Shown: positions 57,550 to 64,000 of the stretch, piece by piece
Position numbering within the stretch: position 1 is the stretch's first letter
Layout of the letters: every line of letters begins with the position of its first letter
Assembly: GCF_001423695.1 (NCBI RefSeq)
Contig: NZ_LMOZ01000003.1
Coordinates: forward strand, 663,018 to 727,017
DNA from: Leifsonia sp. Leaf336
GTDB taxonomy: Bacteria > Actinomycetota > Actinomycetes > Actinomycetales > Microbacteriaceae
DNA: 64,000 nt
Direction: 5' to 3'
Notes under the pieces: model-generated
Told to the model about the DNA's origin: nothing
Seen by the model: the letters and a program-made list of their open reading frames with translations, nothing else
Databases searched by the model: none
Translations under genes and position numbers: made by a program

Positions 57550-57954
57550 ATGACGTTGCCTCCGCTGCTGGTGTCGGCCGTCGCGGTGGTGCGCGACCGA
57601 CGGGTGCTCATGGTCACTGCGCGCGGGCGAGAGGTCTACTACATGCCCGGCGGCAAGATCGACGCGGGCGAATCGGCGGCAGAGGCCGCGGCCAGGGAGG
57701 CGCGCGAGGAGGTGTCGCTCGTCCTCGACCCGGCCGGGCTCACCGAGCTCTTCGAGGTGCGGACGCAGGCGCACGGCGAACCCGACGGCCGGATGGTGCA
57801 CATGGCTGTCTTCCGCGCCGAGACCGACGCGGAGCCGCGACCGTCGGCCGAGGTGGGCGCCTTCCACTGGGTCACCACCGTCGACGCCGATCGCTGCCCG
57901 CCCGCCGGCCGCGCGGTCCTCGAGCGCCTGGCGGCGCTCGACCTCATCGACTGA
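57550..57954 (+). CDS. NUDIX hydrolase
   Basis: The 134-residue protein has the Nudix box GGKIDAGESAAEAAAREAREEVSL, nearly canonical, with Ser at the final Gly position. PGGK and MVHMAVF place it near the MutT/ADP-ribose type. It is divergent from the SnoaL-like gene, and its end overlaps the NrtR-like gene by 11 nt, converging. TAGCGT (57538-57543) lies 6 nt before the ATG. A role in nucleotide clean-up beside NAD salvage is possible but unproven. Confidence 0.88.
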   Translation: MTLPPLLVSAVAVVRDRRVLMVTARGREVYYMPGGKIDAGESAAEAAAREAREEVSLVLDPAGLTELFEVRTQAHGEPDGRMVHMAVFRAETDAEPRPSAEVGAFHWVTTVDADRCPPAGRAVLERLAALDLID

Positions 57955-58612
57955 CGGTTGAGATCCAGTCGTTCCATTTCCACAACGCTGCACGGCCGCG
58001 TCCGCCTGTGGAGTCTCCGCTGAGCTTGGTCACATTCGGGTTGGAGGCGAGGACGCGGTTGAGGTTGGAAAGGATCGGGACTTTGCCGGTAAGTGCTGTG
58101 GTCAGCGAGCTCGCGACATTACCGGGAAACGTGTCGCCGGTGAGGGCGCGCGTGGTGGCAGGGTCGGTCCAGAGCCGGTTTCGCGCCTGCTCGAGGGCCG
58201 CGTCGATGATGGCATCGTGGTCGAAGGGCAGGCCGAGCTCGGCACCGGTCGGGGACCACACCGTGTGGTCCCCGGACCCGGGTGTGACGATAGCGAGAAA
58301 AGCGATCGAGATCGCGTGCGAGCGGGGGTCGCGGCCAGGGCGATCGAATGCGCCGAGCTGCACCGTGCGCAGTACGTCGGAGGCGTGGATACCAGTCTTG
58401 TCCTGCAGCGCCCGATACGCGGCCACGCCTAGGCGTTCTCCAGAGCGGAGCAGCACCCCGGGGAGCGCCTGATGACCGGCATACGGCTCGAATAGGCGCG
58501 TCGCGGTTCCGACGCGGAGCCCGTCGACAACGGAGAACGCTAGCGGGACGACGTCGATCGCGATCAGCGGCTGGTCGAACTCAGACTCCGGGCTCCTTCC
58601 CGCGCCTTCCAT
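57944..58612 (-). CDS. NrtR-like regulator with degenerate Nudix domain
   Basis: The 222-residue protein has an N-terminal Nudix fold with a broken catalytic box: ALPGVLLRSGERLGVAAYRALQDKTGI keeps the spacing of GX5EX7REUXEEXGU but loses the key acids. A C-terminal part (ILSNLNRVLASNPNVTKLSGD and following) is compatible with the NrtR winged helix. NrtR proteins repress NAD genes and respond to ADP-ribose. It is last in the prs-nadV-nrtR operon, 22 nt after nadV. The 21-bp dyad before prs is its likely operator. Confidence 0.7.
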   Translation of the reverse strand: MEGAGRSPESEFDQPLIAIDVVPLAFSVVDGLRVGTATRLFEPYAGHQALPGVLLRSGERLGVAAYRALQDKTGIHASDVLRTVQLGAFDRPGRDPRSHAISIAFLAIVTPGSGDHTVWSPTGAELGLPFDHDAIIDAALEQARNRLWTDPATTRALTGDTFPGNVASSLTTALTGKVPILSNLNRVLASNPNVTKLSGDSTGGRGRAALWKWNDWISTVSR

Positions 58613-58634
58613 GATGGACTGCTCCCTCCGTCGA

Positions 58635-60221
58635 TCAGATCTGGACGAGGTCGCGTGCCCTGCGCTCGGCACGGGCGGCGCGTTCGGCCTCGAGCGTGGA
58701 GCGGACCTCCGCGAAGGACTGTGCGGCGACGAACTGCCCATCGATCCAGACGGGCCGGATCTCCGACTGTTTCTCCTGCGCTGGAGTGGCCTGCTCGACC
58801 ATGTAAAGCTCGCCGGTCTCGTCACGGAGGACGGCAAGGCGCCCCTTCGCTGACTTCTTGCCGCTGCCGGTCTTCGGGTCCTTCTGGATGTCGACCGGAT
58901 TGCCATTGACAAGGGCCCAGGTGGCTTTCACGGCTGAGCCGAGGACGTCGCGCGTCAGATACGCGAACGTGTACGAGCCGATGCCGAGGACGACGTTGGT
59001 AGAAGCCCAACCTTTGGCTTCGAGCCGCTCGAAGATCTGCTTGGCGCGCTCGAGGGTGATGGAGTCGCCATAGATGAGGCCGATATGGCTGTCGAGCTCC
59101 TTGTAACCCCGTTCGTTGACCGTGTAGCCGAACAAGTCGCCGAGGACCTCGATCGCGCCGAGGTCGGCAGGGCCGTAGGCCCCTGCGGCCTTCTCTGCCT
59201 CGTACATGGCTCGGCTTTCCTGGTCCTTGACGATGATCTCCCCCGTGATGATATCCACTGGGTCGCCGGAGTCGGGTCGAATGACGAGCTTGCCATCGCG
59301 GGCCATGATCTGGTCCTTCATCTGGGGGAGCAGGTTGGTGAGTACGCCCCAGAAGTCGAAGCCGTCGGCGACGGTCGAGACGATGCCCTCGGGAAAGACT
59401 TTGAGGATTCGCTGGAATGTGTCCAGTTCGCCCGCCCGCCCTTCCAAGCACATAACGGAGTGCTCCGTGGCGGGGACCGAAGCACCGACCCAGCCGTTCT
59501 CCCCTGGGTAGTACCGGCTGATCCAGTCGAGAGCGGACATGGTGTCGGTGCCGAGGAAGGACAGGAGGTGGCCGGCGCCGGATGCGGCGGCAGCGTCGAT
59601 GGAGTGCTGGCCACGGAACGAGAAGTCGTGGGCCTGAAATCCGATCCCGTCAGCGTCGCCGCCCGTGCGCGCCCCCCACTCTTCCACGAGTTCGCGGTAC
59701 AGGGAGGAGATGGTAGCGACGGTGGTCGGGTGCCAGATGCTTGCGGAGAGGGCGGTCTCGATGTAGTTCGGCAACCAGAAGAACTCGGCATCGGTGTTCT
59801 CGATCAGAACGGTGGCGATGCCGATGGGGGCGAGCGTCCCCTCGGGGAGGGAGCGGACGACTAGGGGGAGGTAGCCCTTGCGGTGGAGAGCCCGGATGTG
59901 ATCGCTGCCGATGTCGTTCGGGCCGAAGTAATCGAGCAGGACCTTCTCGAACTCAGTGGCGACGGTGTCCTCGTGGGCGGCAAAGAATGGCGCCCAGGCC
60001 TCATTGAGGTACTGCTGGCAGAAGGCCTGGACTCCGAAATGGACAGCGTGTGTCGCGTCGGGGAGAAATCTATTGGACCGGTTCGTCCAGTTGATGAGGA
60101 TCGCGGTGGTGCCGGGTGTGTAGGCCATGCGGTGTGACTGCTTGTATCCGTCTGCGGCGAGGAGTGCGGCGATCGGGCTGGCGCTCGATGGTCCGGCATT
60201 GAGGGTGGCGACAGTGTTCAT
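58635..60221 (-). CDS. nadV: Nicotinamide phosphoribosyltransferase
   Basis: NadV makes NMN from nicotinamide and PRPP, the one-step salvage entry to NAD. The 528-residue protein shows the family blocks: ADGYKQSHRMAYTPGTTAI at the start, FFWLPNYIETALSASIWHPTTVAT, GFQAHDFSFRG, SVPATEHSVMCLEG with the catalytic His, VADGFDFWGVLTNLLPQ and LVIRPDSGDPVDI with the key Asp. It follows the PRPP-synthetase-like gene by 46 nt, so the enzyme and its co-substrate supply are made together. This nadV-prs pairing is also known from phages. Confidence 0.95.
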   Translation of the reverse strand: MNTVATLNAGPSSASPIAALLAADGYKQSHRMAYTPGTTAILINWTNRSNRFLPDATHAVHFGVQAFCQQYLNEAWAPFFAAHEDTVATEFEKVLLDYFGPNDIGSDHIRALHRKGYLPLVVRSLPEGTLAPIGIATVLIENTDAEFFWLPNYIETALSASIWHPTTVATISSLYRELVEEWGARTGGDADGIGFQAHDFSFRGQHSIDAAAASGAGHLLSFLGTDTMSALDWISRYYPGENGWVGASVPATEHSVMCLEGRAGELDTFQRILKVFPEGIVSTVADGFDFWGVLTNLLPQMKDQIMARDGKLVIRPDSGDPVDIITGEIIVKDQESRAMYEAEKAAGAYGPADLGAIEVLGDLFGYTVNERGYKELDSHIGLIYGDSITLERAKQIFERLEAKGWASTNVVLGIGSYTFAYLTRDVLGSAVKATWALVNGNPVDIQKDPKTGSGKKSAKGRLAVLRDETGELYMVEQATPAQEKQSEIRPVWIDGQFVAAQSFAEVRSTLEAERAARAERRARDLVQI

Positions 60222-60267
60222 TGCTGTGATCCGTTCTGTGGGCGGGTGCTAAGTGATTTGTGGTCAT

Positions 60268-61179
60268 TCAGTCGGCGAGGCCGAGGTCGGTTTTGACGGG
60301 AGCGTCGCCGCTGCCAGTCGCGGCGATGAGCTGTCGCTGAAGCGAGAGGACGCGCGGCGTGACGCCGAGTCGGCTAGGGTCTCCGGCAGCCGGGCGATAG
60401 CTGTCGGTGGTGACGATCTCTCCGAAGTGGTCGTGGAGCAGGTGGGCGTTGCCCGAGAAGATCCCGTGGCTGACGTAGAGGCCGAGGCGGTCTTTGGGGA
60501 GGCCGGTAGCCTCGGCGAGGCCCATGAAGGTCCCCCCGCCGTCGCAGATGTCATCGACGACGAGGAACCGGCCGCTCGGGGGAAGCAATTCGCAGGTGAA
60601 CCCGGATAGCTGACCGGTAGCGGGGTCACGCTGCTTTTCGGCGCGGTAGAGCGGGAGGTGGCACGCGTCGGCGACACGGGCGGCCCGGTCGAACGCGCCC
60701 TTGTCGGGCGCGATGATGCCCTGATAGCGCTGGGGTTGCTCGTCGTCGTCGGCGCGGCCGACGACGTGGTGACGGACGAGGGTGGTCGAGTCGATGACGG
60801 TGAGATTGTTCAGCAGGCTGGGCATGACGAGGGAATGCGGGTCGACGCAGACGATCTGGTCGACGCTCATTCCGTTGATCACGTCGGCGTAGACGCAAGC
60901 GCCGAAGGGTAGGCCGCGGTCTTGGCGGGCGCCGGGGAGGTAGGGCATGTGGAGGACGGTTCGGGCGCCGCGCTGACGGGCGGCATCGGCCCACATCGCG
61001 AGCGTGATGAGGTCGTTGCCGTCAGCGCCGTAGATGCGGGCGACCTCGGTCAGCGGACCTTTTCCGGCGTTGTCGTTGGCAACCTTGATGTGTGCTTCGC
61101 CGGCGGGGAAGCGCATCTGCTCGAAAGTCGGGGCCGTGATGTACCCCGGCCCGATGTGTGTGGTGAGTTCTACCGTCAT
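60268..61179 (-). CDS. Ribose-phosphate pyrophosphokinase-like protein
   Basis: The 303-residue protein resembles the PRPP synthetase found with NadV: HMPYLPGARQDRGLPFGACVYADVIN, CVDPHSLVMPSLLNN and the PRPP-binding loop RFLVVDDICDGGGTFMG. It likely supplies PRPP for NadV. It is the first gene of the NAD-salvage operon. TAGACT (61186-61191, minus strand) lies 6 nt before the ATG, so the transcript is probably leaderless, and a dyad sits upstream. Confidence 0.9.
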   Translation of the reverse strand: MTVELTTHIGPGYITAPTFEQMRFPAGEAHIKVANDNAGKGPLTEVARIYGADGNDLITLAMWADAARQRGARTVLHMPYLPGARQDRGLPFGACVYADVINGMSVDQIVCVDPHSLVMPSLLNNLTVIDSTTLVRHHVVGRADDDEQPQRYQGIIAPDKGAFDRAARVADACHLPLYRAEKQRDPATGQLSGFTCELLPPSGRFLVVDDICDGGGTFMGLAEATGLPKDRLGLYVSHGIFSGNAHLLHDHFGEIVTTDSYRPAAGDPSRLGVTPRVLSLQRQLIAATGSGDAPVKTDLGLAD

Positions 61180-61185
61180 AGTCGC

Positions 61186-61218
61186 AGTCTATCAATAAAC
61201 TAATCGACGTGACTAGTT
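61186..61218 (-). promoter_or_regulatory. Promoter of the NAD-salvage operon with a 21-bp dyad
   Basis: The -10 is TAGACT at 61186-61191. Just upstream, AACTAATC-N5-GACTAGTT (61198-61218) is an 8-5-8 inverted repeat with one mismatch. It covers the -10/-35 spacer and most of the -35, ideal for repression. The NrtR-like product of the operon is the candidate binder. Confidence 0.65.
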
Positions 61219-61392
61219 ACTCGTTCATGGTGTGTCGGCGAGCTGAACTGGCAACTCCGGTTCGCGCTCAGTGTCTACGCGAGCACCGCATTCATATCGG
61301 AGTGCTGGCGTGTACCGGTGCGCTTCGGTGATGCGACACTGGGCTTCGCCCCTCATTGCGGGCGATGATGATGCGGCGGTTAGTGTGTGGAT

Positions 61393-62394
61393 GTGAGCGA
61401 GAGCGGGCGGGCGCCGGGCGTGCGGGAGGTCGCGGCGGCGGCGGGCGTGTCGCGGCAGACCGTCTCGCGCGTGCTCAACGAGCACCCCAGCATCCGCCCG
61501 GAGACGCGCGAGCGCGTGCTGAACGCGATGGCCGCTCTCAACTTCCGGCCCAACCGCGCCGCCCGCATGCTGACCACCGCGCGGTCTCGCACCATCGGGG
61601 TACTCGCGGCGTCCGCGTCGTCGCTGTTCGGTCCGGCCTCCAGCATCGACGCCGTCGAGCAGGCCGGCCGGGAGGCCGGTTACTTCGTCACGGTGGCGCA
61701 CGCGGCCTCCCTCGACCGTGCCGAGCTGGCCGCCGCCATCGACCACCTCGGCGCGCAGTCCGTGGAGGGCGTCGTAGTGATCGCCCCGCAGCGGGCGGTT
61801 CAGGAGGCCATGGCCGCGCTGTCGCTGTCGGTCCCGTCGGTGACGTTGCACGGGGCGGGGGTGGCCGGAGACGACGGTGTGTTCGTCGACCAGTTCGAAG
61901 GCGCCCGCATCGCGACCCGCCACCTGCTCGACCGCGGGCACACCCGCATCGCGCACCTGAGCGGGCCTGGCGACTGGTCGGAGGCGCGCGCCCGGCGCGA
62001 CGGTTTCGTCGCCGAGCTGTCGGCCGCAGGGCTCGAGGCCGTGGTGTCGCGGGAGGGCGACTGGACGGCCGCCTCCGGTGCGGCCATCGGCGCCGAGCTC
62101 CTCGCGGGCCCGGAGGCTCCCACCGCGATCTTCTCGTCCAACGACCAGATGGCGCTCGGCGTGCTGCACGCGTCGCGGCTGCTCGGGCTGCGCGTGCCGG
62201 AGGACATCGCGCTCGTCGGGTTCGACGACATCCCGGAGGCCGCCTTCTTCTCGCCGCCGCTGACGACCGTGCGGCAGGACTTCCCCGAGCTGGGCCGGCG
62301 CTGCGTGGCGCGGCTCGTCGCGCTCATCGAGGGCCGCGAGCTCGCGTTCGCCGCGCCCGTGGCGCCCGTGCTGGTGCTCCGCGACTCGGCCTGA
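61393..62394 (+). CDS. LacI-family transcriptional regulator
   Basis: The 333-residue protein has the LacI helix-turn-helix GVREVAAAAGVSRQTVSRVLNEHPSIRPETRERVL and a periplasmic-binding-protein-like effector domain with VEGVVVIAPQ, SSNDQMALGVLHASRLLG and VGFDDIPEAAFFSPPLTTVRQD. GTG 61393 is chosen because TAGTGT (61381-61386) lies 6 nt upstream; GTG 61387 would touch the -10. The kinase promoter downstream has a perfect 14-bp LacI-type palindrome, so the kinase is the probable target. Confidence 0.92.
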   Translation: MSESGRAPGVREVAAAAGVSRQTVSRVLNEHPSIRPETRERVLNAMAALNFRPNRAARMLTTARSRTIGVLAASASSLFGPASSIDAVEQAGREAGYFVTVAHAASLDRAELAAAIDHLGAQSVEGVVVIAPQRAVQEAMAALSLSVPSVTLHGAGVAGDDGVFVDQFEGARIATRHLLDRGHTRIAHLSGPGDWSEARARRDGFVAELSAAGLEAVVSREGDWTAASGAAIGAELLAGPEAPTAIFSSNDQMALGVLHASRLLGLRVPEDIALVGFDDIPEAAFFSPPLTTVRQDFPELGRRCVARLVALIEGRELAFAAPVAPVLVLRDSA

Positions 62395-62445
62395 CCGGCT
62401 CCCGGGTGATCGAGGGGCGCGCAATGGCCGCTTCCCGGGCGTTTT

Positions 62446-62465
62446 AGGGGCGTTTACCCGCCCCT
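62446..62465 (+). terminator. Hairpin between lacI and the sugar kinase gene
   Basis: AGGGGCG (62446-62452) pairs perfectly with CGCCCCT (62459-62465) around TTTACC, 52 nt after the regulator stop. It overlaps the presumed -35 of the kinase promoter. Confidence 0.45.
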
Positions 62466-62476
62466 CGGGGATGGGT

Positions 62477-62507
62477 TATCCTCGGAGAATCAATGTGACC
62501 GGTCACA
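62477..62507 (+). promoter_or_regulatory. Sugar kinase promoter with LacI-type operator
   Basis: TATCCT (62477-62482) is a likely -10, with TTTACC (62453-62458) as a weak -35. TGTGACCGGTCACA (62494-62507) is a perfect 14-bp palindrome with the central CG typical of LacI-family sites, about 12 nt after the -10, where a repressor would block initiation. Confidence 0.7.
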
Positions 62508-62552
62508 CGCGCACGAGATGCGTGGTCGACACGACGAAGTGAGGGAACCGCC

Positions 62553-64000
62553 ATGGCGCCAGCCACTGATGACGAATCCGCGGTGTCAGCCCGCAGCGCG
62601 ATCCTCTCCGGCCGCACCGTGCTCGGCATCGAGTTCGGCTCCACCCGCATCAAGGCCTGTCTGGTCGACGCCGACGACCCGGCGACCGTGCTGGCCGTGG
62701 GCTCCCACGACTGGGAGAACCAGTTCGTCGACCGGATGTGGACCTACTCGCTCGACGCGGTCTGGTCCGGCCTCCAGGCGGCCTACGCCGACCTCCTCGC
62801 CGACGTCGAGCGCCGCCACGGCGCAGCGCCGCAGACGTTCGCGGCGATCGGCGTCTCGGCGATGATGCACGGCTATCTCGCGTTCGACGCGGACGGCGAG
62901 CTGCTGGTGCCGTTCCGCACCTGGCGCAACACCACCACCGGCGCCGCGAGCGCCGAGCTGAGCGAGCTGTTCGGCGTCAACATTCCGTTGCGCTGGTCGA
63001 TCGCACACCTCCACCAGGCCGTCCTCGACGGCGAGCCGCACCTGGCCCGGCTGCACTCGATCACCACGCTCGCCGGGTACGTGCACGGGAAGCTCACCGG
63101 CCGTCGTGTCCTCGGCGTCGGCGACGCGTCCGGGATGTTCCCGATCGACGCGACGACCGGAGGCTACGACGCCGGGCTCGTCGAGCGGTACGACGCGCTC
63201 GTCCGCACGCGCATCGACCTCCCGGCGCTCGCCGACCTCCTGCCCGAGGTGCTCGTCGCCGGCGATCCTGCCGGTGAGCTCACCGCCGAGGGCGCCGCAT
63301 TGCTCGACCCGACCGGGTCGCTCCGCCCCGGCGTCCCGCTCTGCCCGCCGGAGGGCGACGCGGGCACCGGCATGGTCGCGACCGATTCGGTCGCCCCGCG
63401 TACCGGCAACGTCAGCGCGGGCACCAGCATCTTCGCCATGGTCGTGCTGGAGCGCCCGCTGGAGCGGGTGCACCACGAGCTCGACCTGGTCACCACCCCG
63501 GCCGGCGACCCGGTCGCGATGGTGCACTGCAACAACGGCGCGAGCGAGCTCTCGGCGTGGGCGTCGCTGTTCGGGCGGTTCGCGGAGGCCGCCGGAGCAC
63601 CGGTCGCGGCAGACGCCGTCTTCGAGACCCTGTTCCGCGAAGCGCTTACCGGGGAGCCCGACGCGGGAGGCCTCCTCGCCTACAACTACCTCGCCGGCGA
63701 GCCGATCACCGGCCTCGAGGAGGGCCGGCCGCTGGTCGTCCGCACACCCGACAGCCGCCTGACCCTCGGAAACTTCGTGCGCGCCCAGCTCTACGGCGTC
63801 TTCGGCACGCTCGCGCTCGGCATGCGCGTGCTCGACGGGGAGGGCGTGGCCCTCGACCGGATGTTCGCGCACGGCGGCATGTTCCGCACCGCGGGCGTCG
63901 CGCAACGCTTCCTCGCGGGAGCGATCGACACCCCGGTCTCGGTCGCCGAGACCGCGTCGGAGGGCGGGGCGTGGGGCATCGCGGTGCTCGCGGCCTACCT
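62553..64000 (+). CDS. FGGY-family carbohydrate kinase (3' end outside the window)
   Basis: At least 482 residues are present and the frame is open to the window end. The N-terminal ATPase motif [15 protein letters not shown], the substrate-side segment [15 protein letters not shown], and the second-domain [28 protein letters not shown] and [16 protein letters not shown] match FGGY kinases, near the xylulose/ribulose kinase branch. It phosphorylates a ketose or polyol; which one is not clear. GTGAGGGA precedes the ATG. Regulation by the adjacent LacI protein is likely. Confidence 0.88.
   Translation, partial: MAPATDDESAVSARSAILSGRTVLGIEFGSTRIKACLVDADDPATVLAVGSHDWENQFVDRMWTYSLDAVWSGLQAAYADLLADVERRHGAAPQTFAAIGVSAMMHGYLAFDADGELLVPFRTWRNTTTGAASAELSELFGVNIPLRWSIAHLHQAVLDGEPHLARLHSITTLAGYVHGKLTGRRVLGVGDASGMFPIDATTGGYDAGLVERYDALVRTRIDLPALADLLPEVLVAGDPAGELTAEGAALLDPTGSLRPGVPLCPPEGDAGTGMVATDSVAPRTGNVSAGTSIFAMVVLERPLERVHHELDLVTTPAGDPVAMVHCNNGASELSAWASLFGRFAEAAGAPVAADAVFETLFREALTGEPDAGGLLAYNYLAGEPITGLEEGRPLVVRTPDSRLTLGNFVRAQLYGVFGTLALGMRVLDGEGVALDRMFAHGGMFRTAGVAQRFLAGAIDTPVSVAETASEGGAWGIAVLAAY

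Noticed and set aside
1-64000. tRNA or rRNA genes, CRISPR arrays, integrases and transposases
   Set aside because: None was recognised by eye; no regular spaced repeats and no DDE or tyrosine recombinase motifs were seen. A tRNA or covariance search could still find small RNAs.

Overview
The window is high-GC actinobacterial DNA. Protein style, gene content and leaderless -10 promoters suggest a flagellated member of the Microbacteriaceae, probably Leifsonia or a close relative. The genus is an inference from remembered family features, not a computed match. No tRNA, rRNA, CRISPR array, transposase or integrase was seen.

1-6.3 kb is the end of a flagellar export operon: fliO (3' end), fliP, fliQ, fliR, flhB and flhA, joined by 4-nt or 3-nt stop/start overlaps, then an unrecognised gene and csrA. 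6.3-11.3 kb (minus strand) holds a split glycine decarboxylase (gcvPA, gcvPB), an AcoX-like NAD-kinase-family protein and an SDR dehydrogenase. 11.3-19 kb is a sugar-use locus: GH42 beta-galactosidase, GntR/FCD regulator, alpha/alpha-barrel glycosidase, two ABC permeases and a lipoprotein binding protein. The same 17-bp operator lies before the galactosidase and before the transporter. 19-33.7 kb is a mosaic of single genes, including a serine hydrolase, isochorismatase, NUDIX, TMEM175 channel, GH3 beta-glucosidase, cupin, HAD phosphatase and a 943-residue membrane protein with a hydrolase motif. 34-51.4 kb has two tandem Gfo/Idh/MocA oxidoreductases, a FAD/Rieske oxidoreductase, a PrmC-like methyltransferase, AEC and VanZ membrane proteins, a lone TOPRIM protein, an aldo/keto reductase, an SGNH-GAF fusion and a 5'-3' exonuclease-like protein.

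51.5-56.2 kb looks like an acquired cassette. It has a small protein with a YxxxD motif, an alpha/beta hydrolase with an N-terminal WxG helical hairpin, two tandem-duplicated lipoproteins separated by a copied 3' end of the hydrolase gene, and a small membrane protein. The pattern suggests a type VII-secreted (ESX-like) effector with putative immunity lipoproteins. 56.3-61.2 kb holds a haloperoxidase-like hydrolase, a SnoaL-like protein, a NUDIX hydrolase and a minus-strand NAD-salvage operon (prs-like, nadV, NrtR-like regulator) with a 21-bp dyad over its promoter. The window ends with a LacI regulator and a FGGY sugar kinase that has a 14-bp palindromic operator and runs off the end.

Three observations stand out. 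A 57-bp (19-codon) palindromic element occurs three times, twice in frame inside genes. The 51.5-55.9 kb cassette shows duplication and internal Shine-Dalgarno sites at both lipoboxes. About twenty genes show a TANNNT-like hexamer 6-7 nt before the start codon, so leaderless transcription sets many of the starts chosen here.
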